Shown here in pieces: positions 56,901-61,063 of a stretch of 64,000 bases of DNA. Below the pieces are notes generated by a model that made no database searches, was not told the DNA's origin, and was given only the letters and a program-made list of their open reading frames with translations. Both the position numbers and the translations under genes were made by a program. How positions within the stretch are numbered: the first letter of the stretch is position 1; the number at the start of each line of letters is the position of its first letter. Where the stretch lies: positions 12,020,501 to 12,084,500 of the forward strand of contig OZ024895.1 in assembly GCA_964017195.1 (NCBI GenBank), read 5' to 3'. This DNA is from Siderastrea radians (lineage: Eukaryota > Cnidaria > Anthozoa > Scleractinia > Rhizangiidae).

Positions 56901-59393
56901 AATAGGATGCTTACTTGGGATATAAACTTACTTTGAACAACAATAAAGACATCAGCAGTGGCTGCATTGCCCACTCCATTATCAGCAGTACATCTGTAGG
57001 CTCCTTCATCCTGTTTACCAGTAATGGTGAAGGAAGAGTTGACAATAGTGTTATCAGAAAGTCTTGTCAAGGTGATACTTGGTTCTGGATCACCAGTTGC
57101 ATTACAAATCAGATTCACTAAATCACTCTCATTCTTTGTTTGGTTACCAAAGAAGCCAGTGATGCTTGGTGGAACTACAAAGTCAATGGAACAGAATTTG
57201 GCGTCTTATCAGTGAAGTCTTTTACTGTGCAGCCCTTAAAAGGTGGTGCTTTTAGATTTCTTGTAATACAAACACTTTATGGGATAAACAAAAGACATCA
57301 AAATAATTGTTTTTCTATAGCTCAACAGTCAGGTAAAAGAACAGAAATAAATGTCTTCATTAATACACACAGACAGATTATCCGTCCAGACAAATTATCC
57401 ACCTTAGTTCATCTTCCAAGACGAACTAAGCAGACAATTCGTCTTGACAGATAATCCGTCTCTTGCCCGTATTTATACACGGTCGGGTTATCAGACGAAC
57501 TAAAAAATTCTTGCCCAAGGTCGTCCAGACGGATTATCCTTCTCTAGTATAAATCGGCCTTTAATTATATTGATTTTCACCGACGGATGGGTGTTTACAA
57601 CAAAGTGGTGCGACTTCCATACTGGTACGAAGTCATCCCGGTTCCCTCCGTCCACGGATAAAACATTCACGATCGGTTATGTTAATTTTGGTCAGTTTAT
57701 GAGTCACATTTAAAACAGTTTAGTCTATAATTTGCTGAAAGTTTCCAAATCTTGTTTCTGTTTTGTTTATAAGATGTGTTATTTAGAACCACTGGATCTC
57801 ATTATTTTCGCCGAAACATCGGGAATGGAATGAGATGGAACTATGCTTTAATTGTTTCAGTGTCTATTTCCTTATCACCGATGTCCAAGAAATAACTTGG
57901 ACCGCCTTCAGGTCGAACGTTCGCGTGGGATGAACGCTCGTGTGGGATAAAATACTTGTGTCATAGAGCGCAAACCGGGAATCTCTGAATCATCGCCCAT
58001 TTATTGATCACCTTACCAGTCGACCTAATTACAAGCCGTGCGAGAGGTTTTGCGCTCTACAAGCTGGGTTATAGCTAAAAAAAAAGGACCAAAAAGAAGG
58101 TTCTTAGAAGGTGTGGTGGACGGAAAGAATTCCTTGCCGATCCACGTTTCTCACTTAGGTCTGTTGCTCAGGTACAACCCAGAGCTACAACCTTACCCTT
58201 GCTTCGCAACTGAGTACAAGATACAAGGAAGAAGTAAAAGTGTCTATCAGAGTTGAATTCTCTTGATATAACAGCTAAACCTACTCTTCTCTTTACGTTA
58301 TACTACTGAAATATGTATATAGACTCTTGGCTGTGTTAACGATGGTTAGAAAAGGGAAGTTGTCTCAAACTGTTTAATCCGTAATATCATTGTTTTAAAA
58401 TGGGCTCACCTGTGTTGATCTCACGATCAGCACGGTCGTCAAGACTACTAATTTTACAACGTGAAGTTAACATGCAGATTTAGCACAATCGTTCAAGTGT
58501 GTCTAGAATTACGAAAACACCAAAATAAAAAGAATTTAACTTCACTGAACTTCCCACTATAAAAGGACTTGTTGTCTGACAAAAAGAGATTTATAGCAAA
58601 GCTCACAACACCCTCCAGGGCATTCCACCATTCTCCCAAAGCGACAAACTTACACTTTTTACTGCTCGTCCTTAGCGGCGAAATTTAAAAATACCCAGAT
58701 TTAGGTGGCACGCGACCGAGAACAACCATTGTCCCTCCTAGAATGGCCAAGGTTAACCTCGTCTGGCATCTAAATAGTTTCCAATCTGTGGGGATTCATC
58801 TTGACAAACCAAGGGAAGCTCCCTCCCCACCCCCCTCCCTCTTGCTAACTTTTGCCTTGTCTAGTAACAACTAGTGGAAAGGTGATGACTAGGACAGACA
58901 GGTGATATTGCTTCCACCCCAACCCAGAAAAAATACATAGGCAGAAAATCATCATATCATGACTAATTTTTAATGCTCACTGTCTGAGATTTGAGTCTTC
59001 ATTTTACTAACATCTGCAACATATGGTCAACTTTGAGATTTAATAAAACCAACCTACCCTGCACTGCAATGACCACATCACTCGCAGTAACACCCTGGTT
59101 GGTTTGAACTTTTAATCCATAGGATCTGCTGTCTGCTCTGTTCACTACAAAAAACGTAATCGACGAAAATGAATCCGTTACGTTTGCTGTTATTCGACCA
59201 GTGTAACTAGCATCTATTTGAGGGGCCAGTGTTAAAAGTTTCTGTACAATGTACGATATGCCTTGAGTATCAAACTTCATCAACTGAAATGAACCGCCGT
59301 TAAGATCATACGTCCATGTCAAAGTGAGACTTTCGCCTTCCACTGCGTACACTGTTGAGCTAGGTGCCGCTGTAATTGTAGGTGCCTGCGATT
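11925..59393 (-). CDS. Ig-domain receptor tyrosine kinase (gene 2, whole span)
   Basis: Exons on the minus strand join with matching phases into about 1,450 residues without the missing first exon(s): V-set Ig, C2 Ig, C-type Ig, five copies of one C2 Ig, two further Ig, SEA-like region, one transmembrane helix, juxtamembrane segment, full tyrosine kinase domain and a short tail. It would be a plasma-membrane receptor that phosphorylates tyrosines on itself and partners after ligand binding. Motifs seen are the glycine loop [12 protein letters not shown] lysine, SELEVMKTL (helix C Glu), [11 protein letters not shown] and SDVWSYGV. Family: cnidarian-type RTK related to FGFR/VEGFR/RET kinases; the ligand is unknown. 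Exons 55-59 kb could belong to a separate gene, because a transposon-filled intron of about 14 kb divides them from the rest, but phases and the YPPEI joint fit one gene. No gene symbol is assigned. Confidence 0.75.
11991..12689 (-). other. RTK intron
   Basis: Non-coding between the last two exons. A short GT-rich run is near 12115-12165; nothing else was recognised. Confidence 0.5.
12690..12789 (-). CDS. RTK kinase exon, C-lobe end
   Basis: Phase 2 to 0. It reads [18 protein letters not shown] then [17 protein letters not shown]..(x6)..RP is the conserved tyrosine-kinase subdomain XI pattern (Cys-Trp ... Arg-Pro), marking the end of the catalytic domain. Confidence 0.95.
13371..13467 (-). 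CDS. RTK kinase exon, subdomain IX-X
   Basis: Phase 1 to 2, acceptor TTTCCAG, donor GTAAGT. It encodes [20 protein letters not shown] then [13 protein letters not shown], the typical GxxPYP ... GYRMxxP segment of receptor tyrosine kinases. Confidence 0.95.
14033..14073 (-). CDS. RTK kinase exon, [12 protein letters not shown]
   Basis: A 41-base exon, phase 2 to 1. It encodes [14 protein letters not shown], the hydrophobic helix F that follows the SDV motif. Both splice sites are canonical. Confidence 0.95.
14149..14437. mobile_element. Palindromic MITE in an RTK intron
   Basis: Arms of about 130 bases are inverted copies: outer blocks GCAGCCGACGTTTCG and CGAAACGTCGGCTG, then GGTCGCCACTTGAGCC, and an inner CACTACCCAGATCTTGGTAG. 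Similar ATTACTTATTT and ATTACTTTTTT flank it and could be an imperfect target-site duplication. It has no coding capacity. Confidence 0.8.
14615..14685 (-). CDS. RTK kinase exon, activation-loop end
   Basis: Phase 0 to 2. It reads [20 protein letters not shown] then KSDV. The usual P+1 loop/APE motif WMAPE is replaced by WTAYE, a variant that appears typical of cnidarian Ig RTKs (from memory). The SD of KSDV is conserved. Confidence 0.95.
15111..15233 (-). CDS. RTK kinase exon, catalytic loop and DFG
   Basis: A 41-codon phase 0-0 exon. It carries [20 protein letters not shown] and [27 protein letters not shown] gives the catalytic Asp and the tyrosine-kinase-specific AAR; DFG binds metal; NIY is the likely activation-loop autophosphorylation tyrosine. 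All catalytic residues are present, so an active kinase is expected. Confidence 0.97.
15871..16061 (-). CDS. RTK kinase exon, hinge and insert
   Basis: Phase 1 to 0. It reads [20 protein letters not shown], then a short kinase insert with [11 protein letters not shown], then [19 protein letters not shown]. The insert is short compared with split-kinase RTKs and holds two adjacent tyrosines. Confidence 0.95.
16260..16370 (-). CDS. RTK kinase exon, helix C
   Basis: Phase 1-1. It encodes [20 protein letters not shown] then [13 protein letters not shown]. The Glu in SELEVMK is the helix C partner of the VAIK lysine; HPHVIKLLG is standard for the FGFR/VEGFR/RET group. Confidence 0.95.
16802..17153 (-). 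CDS. RTK exon, juxtamembrane end and glycine loop
   Basis: Phase 0 to 1. The first two thirds are a Ser/Thr/Pro/Gln-rich juxtamembrane region with tyrosines in ATYMHLQD and GAEYAPLNP; then [18 protein letters not shown] (nucleotide-binding glycine loop) and TVAIKMLK (ATP lysine). It is long for a juxtamembrane segment, so it may hold docking sites. Confidence 0.95.
17312..17364. repeat. (TATCT)n pentanucleotide repeat
   Basis: About ten TATCT/TTATC units lie in the RTK intron between the glycine-loop and preceding juxtamembrane exons. Confidence 0.9.
17473..17512 (-). CDS. RTK 40-base juxtamembrane exon
   Basis: Phase 2 to 0, acceptor GTCCTCAG, donor GTAAGT. It encodes [14 protein letters not shown] with two tyrosines. 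It is assigned from exact phase fit with both neighbours. Confidence 0.8.
17635..19908. mobile_element. Long-TIR element in an RTK intron
   Basis: The left arm about 17640-17880 is an inverted copy of about 19640-19905: ATATAAAACAAATTTA, GGGGTGCCACG and TTTTAACTGG pair with their complements. A further inverted pair sits inside (GAGCCTGGGTATACTGTGGT against the complement near 19555-19580). The interior of about 1.7 kb has no transposase-like frame, so it is a non-autonomous element. Confidence 0.7.
20182..20200 (-). CDS. RTK 19-base microexon
   Basis: A 19-base exon flanked by CTTTACTAG and GTACGT. Phase 1 to 2; it joins the transmembrane exon to the next exon as KKGTAGNKRPYE. Without it the frame between 20280 and 17512 is not kept, which supports it. 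Confidence 0.65.
20280..20384 (-). CDS. RTK transmembrane exon
   Basis: Phase 1-1. It reads [20 protein letters not shown] then [17 protein letters not shown] span of about 24 hydrophobic residues is followed by the basic HKK stop-transfer. A short Cys-rich piece (CTCSC) is on the outer side. Confidence 0.95.
20724..20935 (-). CDS. RTK SEA-like exon and Ser/Thr linker
   Basis: Phase 2 to 1. It begins [20 protein letters not shown] and continues [20 protein letters not shown], then a Ser/Thr/Pro-rich linker before the membrane. GSV(I/V)V.....F is the core beta strand of SEA domains next to the autocleavage position; no classic GSVVV cleavage can be proven from the sequence alone. Confidence 0.85.
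21059..21645. repeat. Direct duplication around a microexon
   Basis: A block at 21059-21170 (TGAATATTTCAAAGTT ... GCATTTTCAAAGAAAGC) recurs at 21533-21645, and TTTGGATTTATCAACTGAG occurs at about 21187 and 21465. A local duplication has therefore happened on both sides of the 24-base exon. Only one microexon copy is convincing. Confidence 0.7.
21300..21323 (-). CDS. RTK 24-base SEA microexon
   Basis: Phase 2-2. Acceptor CCTTGCAAAG, donor GTAGGT. It encodes SISQVNRK in the joined frame, linking ERKR to CGSVIV. It is chosen because it alone gives an open and domain-like joint; the alternative acceptor TTTTTAG upstream runs into a stop. Confidence 0.6.
22296..22351 (-). CDS. RTK SEA-like exon 2
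   Basis: Phase 0 to 2, acceptor AATTTTTATTTTTAG-like, donor GTATGA. It reads [19 protein letters not shown]. It continues the alpha/beta pattern begun in the exon at 22981-23063. Confidence 0.75.
22981..23063 (-). CDS. RTK SEA-like exon 1
   Basis: Phase 1 to 0, acceptor TTTTGTAG, donor GTATGC. It reads [20 protein letters not shown] then SENEFLSE. The LKVSLTVTN strand starts the SEA-like domain directly after the last Ig domain. Confidence 0.8.
23150..23610. repeat. Probable dispersed repeat in an RTK intron
   Basis: GGGACTAGTCGCAC, GGACTGGTCGGGCG and GGGACTAGTCC variants recur within the stretch, and GCACAACGCATCCACGG looks like a repeat core. No coding frame. Boundaries are approximate. 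Confidence 0.35.
23657..23911 (-). CDS. RTK Ig exon F (membrane-proximal Ig)
   Basis: An 85-codon phase 1-1 exon. It starts [20 protein letters not shown], has SLSCPTGG (Cys), NIIWHKG (Trp) and [13 protein letters not shown] (Cys). Extra cysteines (ENC, ELC) may form a second bridge. It joins exon E as HYPPTATEN. Confidence 0.9.
24480..24725. repeat. GC-rich island with two GGCGGGAAA boxes
   Basis: TTTTCTTGGCGGGAAATC occurs at 24641-24658 and again at 24687-24704. The surrounding 250 bases are much richer in G and C than the intron. It looks like a small inserted element; the boxes match the E2F-type TTTSGCGC/GGCGGGAAA consensus, but function is unproven. Confidence 0.5.
24726..26509. other. 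RTK intron
   Basis: AT-rich non-coding sequence between Ig exons F and E. No further exon was found. Small reading frames here lack domain features. Confidence 0.5.
26510..26791 (-). CDS. RTK Ig-like exon E
   Basis: A 94-codon phase 1-1 exon with acceptor TTGCAG and an unusual GTTAGT donor. It reads [57 protein letters not shown] and [17 protein letters not shown]. The C strand has Tyr/Phe in place of the Ig Trp. It is paralogous to exon C at 55178-55447. Confidence 0.9.
27140..27240. repeat. Fragment of dispersed repeat with G/C hairpin
   Basis: AACCCTATTCAGACCGGGCT followed by GGGGGGCTTCAGAAGCCCCCC, a short perfect hairpin. It resembles an interspersed repeat and lies directly at the left edge of the 3.4-kb array. 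Confidence 0.5.
27548..27802 (-). CDS. RTK Ig exon D, copy 1
   Basis: An 85-codon phase 1-1 exon with acceptor TTTCCTGGTAG and donor GTGAGT. It reads [38 protein letters not shown] and [19 protein letters not shown]: a complete C2 Ig domain with both cysteines and the Trp. The predicted protein is identical in all five copies. Joined to exon E it gives VLYYRPINTH. Confidence 0.9.
28177..28819 (+). pseudogene. DIRS Gag-like ORF, copy 1
   Basis: ATG at 28177 opens [20 protein letters not shown] and hits TAG at 28249-28251; the rest ([20 protein letters not shown] to [18 protein letters not shown]) continues in another frame to 28819. A basic, Ser/Pro-rich N terminus, then a heptad-like Leu/Glu region ([18 protein letters not shown]) suggests a coiled coil. 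Compared with copy 3 this copy has CG where copy 3 has A, which shifts the frame. Confidence 0.7.
28816..30048 (+). pseudogene. DIRS reverse transcriptase/RNase H, copy 1
   Basis: The frame reads [10 protein letters not shown] then [29 protein letters not shown], and the catalytic VYLDDFYG; the RNase H part has [21 protein letters not shown] and CDNEAA. A TAA at 29827-29829 after DPFM interrupts it; the frame resumes to 30048 with [16 protein letters not shown], the last RNase H motif. The N-terminal fingers of the polymerase are missing. The stop is present in all four copies, so it predates amplification. Confidence 0.85.
30077..30754 (+). pseudogene. DIRS tyrosine recombinase fragment, copy 1
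   Basis: After a T-rich run it encodes a SAM-like core-binding domain ([40 protein letters not shown]) and the start of the catalytic domain with the first Arg in [10 protein letters not shown]. It ends at TGA after CDVTVT. The HxxR and Tyr of the catalytic tetrad are missing, so it is inactive. Confidence 0.8.
30975..31229 (-). CDS. RTK Ig exon D, copy 2
   Basis: Same protein, borders and phase as copy 1, exactly one unit (3,427 bases) away. Intact acceptor GGTAG and donor GTGAGT. Spliced to copy 1 it gives [11 protein letters not shown], an in-frame domain joint. Confidence 0.85.
31604..32246 (+). pseudogene. DIRS Gag-like ORF, copy 2
   Basis: Same early TAG after the ATG at 31604 as in copy 1; the coiled-coil part is open in the other frame. 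Confidence 0.65.
32243..33475 (+). pseudogene. DIRS reverse transcriptase/RNase H, copy 2
   Basis: YLDD and RNase H motifs as in copy 1, and the same TAA near 33254-33256. It carries HFTCSV where other copies have HFTFSV. Confidence 0.8.
33504..34197 (+). pseudogene. DIRS tyrosine recombinase fragment, copy 2
   Basis: One extra T in the upstream run changes which upstream start is in frame. The domain itself equals copy 1 except Pro for Ser in DISKPIQ, and it reads six codons further because TGA is TGG. Catalytic C-terminal part absent. Confidence 0.75.
34403..34657 (-). CDS. RTK Ig exon D, copy 3
   Basis: Protein and splice borders identical to copies 1 and 2. Phase 1-1. Confidence 0.85.
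35032..35673 (+). CDS. DIRS Gag-like ORF, copy 3 (open)
   Basis: 213 codons from the ATG at 35032. It starts [20 protein letters not shown] and reads through KPVRRDP without the stop that breaks copies 1, 2 and 4. Basic Ser/Pro-rich N terminus, acidic middle, then the [18 protein letters not shown] coiled coil. No zinc knuckle was seen. Function as a nucleocapsid-like protein is by position in DIRS elements. Whether it is the ancestral or a secondarily restored state is unresolved. Confidence 0.6.
   Translation: MAQADPSASTNTPPRRSTRQPKPVRRDPNFIYTDFQRHLASLDDESDFPASLFPESDVSGRKCTKKTTKRPTSKQSHQLLDPDFLYTDLESQLNDLRLSNLEQEASPSSHLQQAQRADNPPPSSNVPKTNLSPQASPERELNHEIRLVQLQKEKLALELEVLRLRHAPRAALDGQADETPTSSATVDKTKKKRAIDWPHEFAPGLAGFHMIPI
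35670..36902 (+). pseudogene. DIRS reverse transcriptase/RNase H, copy 3
   Basis: Same motifs and the same internal TAA (36681-36683). It shares HWEFDD with copy 4 where copies 1 and 2 have HWRFDD. Confidence 0.8.
36931..37623 (+). pseudogene. DIRS tyrosine recombinase fragment, copy 3
   Basis: Like copy 2 it reads to WYGVI before a stop, lacking HxxR and Tyr. Confidence 0.75.
37829..38083 (-). CDS. RTK Ig exon D, copy 4
   Basis: Identical predicted domain and borders to the other copies. Phase 1-1. Confidence 0.85.
38458..39100 (+). pseudogene. DIRS Gag-like ORF, copy 4
   Basis: Early TAG after the ATG at 38458 as in copies 1 and 2. Confidence 0.65.
39097..40329 (+). pseudogene. DIRS reverse transcriptase/RNase H, copy 4
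   Basis: YLDD and RNase H motifs as in the other copies, with TAA at 40108-40110. Confidence 0.8.
40358..41035 (+). pseudogene. DIRS tyrosine recombinase fragment, copy 4
   Basis: Same fragment with Pro in DISKPIQ and TGA after CDVTVT. Lacks the catalytic C terminus. Confidence 0.75.
41256..41510 (-). CDS. RTK Ig exon D, copy 5 (first in transcript order)
   Basis: Identical domain and splice borders. It lies in the partial unit, which has no retroelement to its right, so it may represent the original locus edge. Joined to exon C it gives [11 protein letters not shown], the usual inter-Ig linker. Confidence 0.9.
41891..41966 (-). repeat. tRNA-like module (tRNA-derived SINE remnant)
   Basis: On the minus strand: outer stem CAAGG.T/A.CCTTG, A box TAGCTCTGTTGGTA, and B box GGTTCGAATCC. 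The D-arm return GAGC seems deleted, so a functional tRNA is unlikely. It is interpreted as a SINE head or tRNA pseudogene in the RTK intron. Confidence 0.6.
41967..43249. other. RTK intron
   Basis: Holds a G-run hairpin near 42365, a doubled 16-17 base unit GCGTCATAGGCTATAG at 42684-42716 and GT-rich runs near 42950-42980. No exon or transposon protein was recognised. Confidence 0.5.
43250..43438 (-). CDS. Orphan exon with signal peptide (unknown)
   Basis: From ATG at 43438 it reads [20 protein letters not shown], then [18 protein letters not shown] and ICMGIRE to a GTAAGT donor (phase 0). The N terminus is a good signal peptide, followed by three or more cysteines. No partner exon was identified. 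Its phase-0 end does not fit the phase-1 Ig exons downstream, so it is not simply the RTK first exon. It may be the first exon of a nested secreted gene or a chance frame. Confidence 0.35.
43870..44240 (+). pseudogene. ISL2EU nuclease-type protein, exon 1
   Basis: ATG at 43870 opens [19 protein letters not shown]; it ends ATSCSCEAG at a GTAGGT donor. The CSC is the first half of a SWIM zinc motif (CxCx(n)CxH) completed in the next exon as [12 protein letters not shown]. Confidence 0.75.
44601..45864 (+). pseudogene. ISL2EU YqaJ-type nuclease, exon 2 onward
   Basis: Starts in phase with exon 1 at [14 protein letters not shown]. After a frame break near 44810 the frame from 44950 carries the YqaJ/lambda-exonuclease-like domain: [31 protein letters not shown] and LLEMKNPYT (the D...ExK core). 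TAG at about 45574 and TAG near 45682 interrupt the C-terminal part, which reads on as [20 protein letters not shown] and [15 protein letters not shown]. An inactive copy. Confidence 0.75.
46893..47520 (-). pseudogene. ISL2EU DDE transposase, catalytic part
   Basis: The minus-strand frame reads [15 protein letters not shown], stop, [45 protein letters not shown] and MADKGFDI hold catalytic aspartates of the DDE_4 fold and HIERAIGRVK-like is its glutamate. The TAA between FVS and LYT, and a stop near 47500 before [11 protein letters not shown], break it. Confidence 0.8.
47511..47976 (-). pseudogene. ISL2EU transposase, helix-turn-helix part
   Basis: Two overlapping frames: one with [20 protein letters not shown], the other with an acidic linker then [20 protein letters not shown] and [17 protein letters not shown], a helix-turn-helix that precedes DDE domains in this group. 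A frameshift near 47770 splits them. Confidence 0.75.
48134..48440 (-). pseudogene. ISL2EU transposase, THAP zinc-finger part
   Basis: The minus frame includes [20 protein letters not shown] then [11 protein letters not shown], the C-terminal half of a THAP domain (W ... C..HF). The N-terminal half with the first CxxxC is disrupted. THAP fingers bind the transposon ends. Confidence 0.75.
48660..49560 (-). pseudogene. Penelope-like element remnant (GIY-YIG tail)
   Basis: The minus frame ending at 48977 reads [20 protein letters not shown], a characteristic end of the GIY-YIG endonuclease of Penelope-like elements. Upstream, shifted frames keep pieces such as KDIRLA and GVSEAL. Downstream the 3' tail has CAGTCGAAACGTCGCGATC. 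Several frameshifts and stops: dead. Confidence 0.65.
49561..49963. other. Non-coding stretch
   Basis: No exon, repeat end or RNA gene was recognised between the Penelope-like remnant and the next palindromic element. Confidence 0.45.
49964..50318. mobile_element. Palindromic MITE with TTTACCATTTAC ends
   Basis: GAGTGTTTACCATTTACCG at the left and TGTAAATGGTAAACAAC at the right are inverted copies. The interior repeats CCGGAAAATT/AATTCCGGTT-like words on both strands. No coding capacity. Confidence 0.65.
52785..53035 (+). repeat. 20-base minisatellite, left arm
   Basis: About 12 variants of ACGCAAACAAAAAAGAAACC in tandem. Its lysine/threonine-rich reading frames are by-products of the repeat. 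Confidence 0.9.
53937..54200 (-). repeat. 20-base minisatellite, right arm
   Basis: The same unit on the other strand (GGTTTCTTTTTTGTTTGCGT). Hydrophobic Phe/Leu/Cys frames over it are artefacts. Confidence 0.9.
55178..55447 (-). CDS. RTK Ig-like exon C
   Basis: A 90-codon phase 1-1 exon, acceptor GCTTCAG, donor GTAAGT. It reads [38 protein letters not shown] and [20 protein letters not shown]. It pairs with exon E as a duplicated module (C-D and E-F). Its end joins exon D copy 5 as VHYPPEI. Confidence 0.9.
55826..55880. repeat. Hairpin / small inverted repeat
   Basis: AGCGAAAAAGTAGGGAGAAA and TTTCCTCCCACTTTCTCGCT face each other across about 8 bases. GCTAGAAGCCAA also recurs at about 55789 and 55915. 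Probably a fragment of a palindromic element. Confidence 0.5.
55881..56931. other. RTK intron
   Basis: Apart from the hairpin at its left edge, no exon or known repeat was recognised between Ig exons C and B. Confidence 0.45.
56932..57174 (-). CDS. RTK C2 Ig exon B
   Basis: An 81-codon phase 1-1 exon with acceptor TTGACTTTGTAG, the same as in gene 1. It reads [40 protein letters not shown] and [20 protein letters not shown]. The C-strand Trp is replaced by Leu (ITLTR), unusual for an Ig fold. It joins exon A as AVQVPPSI. Confidence 0.9.
57366..57548. repeat. Palindromic repeat, TTAGTTCGTCT / AGACGAACTAA
   Basis: GACAGATTATCCGTC, AGACGAACTAAGCAGAC, ATAATCCGTCTC and CAGACGGATTATCC repeat in both orientations within about 180 bases. 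Probably a small non-autonomous DNA element. Confidence 0.55.
57549..59057. other. RTK intron
   Basis: Between Ig exons A and B. Short frames at 58038-58256 have no domain. Nothing else was recognised. Confidence 0.45.
59058..59393 (-). CDS. RTK V-set-like Ig exon A (N-terminal domain)
   Basis: A 112-codon phase 1-1 exon, acceptor GTTTTGTAG, donor GTAGGT. It reads [55 protein letters not shown] and [20 protein letters not shown]. It has the V-set outline (TW.Y, GRI....) but lacks both bridge cysteines (Thr and Gly take their places). The signal-peptide exon must lie further right and was not found up to 64 kb. Confidence 0.85.
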
Positions 59394-59734
59394 CTACAAA
59401 ACAAAATAGTTCGTGTTAGTTTACGTACTGGCAAAAACAACAAATCAACTTAGATGATAAGAACACAGATTTTTGCTGCCAATCGGCCACCACTGAACTA
59501 CGAATCCACGAATCATGGCGTATGGCAGCTAGTCAGAGATGAGTTCTTATTGACCAGTGAAGTGATGGATACCTGATAGTGTATGTTACGCGGTAATGAT
59601 GTTGTTGACGCGTTATGCTAATTTTGCATTTTCGCGTGACCCTTTCGGGGCCGGAATGTTAGCGCGTTATGCTAATTTTCTCTAATTCTTTCATATTGCC
59701 AAGAGAGCGCGCAGAATTCATGTTGAACACTAAG

Positions 59735-61057
59735 GAGGGGGACATTGGGGTTTAAGGGGATGCGGTTTTGGACAATTTTTCGTGCGGTATTTCGGTAATT
59801 TCAATCTTAACTTGCGGTATTGCGGTTTTATCCAGATCCTCGGTATGCGGTTTTTAAGCGCTTTGAACGGCGGTCTTCGGTAAAAAGAAATATTTTTTTC
59901 CGGATTCCGGTTTCTGATCATTAGTGAAACAGTTTATAATTTGAAACCTTTTGCGCGATGAAGCGTTACGTGATGGTTATTGTTACAGTTTCAGTTAATA
60001 TAAGATGTTATAAATTTAATATCCAGTCAAAAAGTCATGGTACCCTAAGCCAGAGGTAGCCTGCGACTACAGCCGCCTCTCCGCGCTCCGGAGAGGCGGC
60101 TGTATTCGCAGGCTAAGCCAGAGGAGACAAGTTCGTTTTCAAAGATACCCATCATGGAACCTTTGCCTATCGTTGAAAAATCCCAAGCCAACTGTGCTCT
60201 TCTACGGGGCTGGGCCTCTCCCTATGGAGCTGCTGTAAGACAAACTACAGTATACCAAGAAACAACGATGGCAAAGCATGGCACTCAACATTTCTCCTTG
60301 GCGCACAGTCCCAGTTCGGAAAAGTTGTTGGCTTCAACAATCGGTCGGTTATTGTACTGAGGCGACTCTCTCTACAAGATCCCCTGTGATTTGCTGTTGT
60401 CCATTTGTACACGTAGACGATGTTAGTGGTTTGATGGCAGGGCCATCATTGAAAACAACATTGTTTCCAAAGACGTGAAGAAAATATGAAGCAAATTTTC
60501 TTATTCTAGTGACATAAAACAACAGCTGAGATCAGTATTGTAATCGCCAACCTATAAATCAAAAGTTCAACAGAGGCACCGGTTTTCTACACTGTGCAGC
60601 AAAACGATAAAAGGACTTGAAGGACTGTAAACTGCAAGGCAATCCATCAGCAGACCTAAAAGAACACTGTTTACATCGCTGAGTATGCTGACCGCAAAAA
60701 ATCGCAGTCCACACACAGTGATTGCAATTTTTTCACAGTTGAATAAGTGTAACGGTCGAGGTAAGTCTATAAGATGATTTTATTTTTGAACATGCAAGAG
60801 GATATTCCTGTCCTATTTTGCGTGGAATTTTGCTAATAAAACAGATACTTACCTTAATTTAATCAATGCCAACGCGAACGAATACTTAAAGGTTAAGGCG
60901 ATTCTAAACAATATGGCGAGATGCAGCTTATGGTAAATAATAACCTGGCATTTCGAAATGCGGTTTCGGTATTCTATCGATTTTCGATGCCGTATTGTGG
61001 TTTTTGCCGATTTTTTTCGCGGTATTGCGGTTTCGGGTACCCCCCAATGTCCCCCTC
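59735..61057. mobile_element. TIR element with ACTAAG target duplication
   Basis: Ends GAGGGGGACATTGGGG and CCCCAATGTCCCCCTC are inverted copies, flanked by ACTAAG on both sides (59729-59734, 61058-61063). Just inside, both ends carry phased words such as GCGGTATTGCGGTTT. No transposase frame. It contains a second, smaller insertion at 60057-60113. Confidence 0.75.
60057..60113. mobile_element. 57-base hairpin micro-element with 11-base target duplication
   Basis: The arms TAGCCTGCGACTACAGCCGC and its near-perfect complement form a stem of about 25 pairs with a 4-base loop (CGCT). TAAGCCAGAGG occurs directly before (60046-60056) and overlaps the end (60114-60124), so the hairpin was inserted or copied with target duplication. 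It is nested inside the ACTAAG element. Confidence 0.75.
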
Positions 61058-61063
61058 ACTAAG

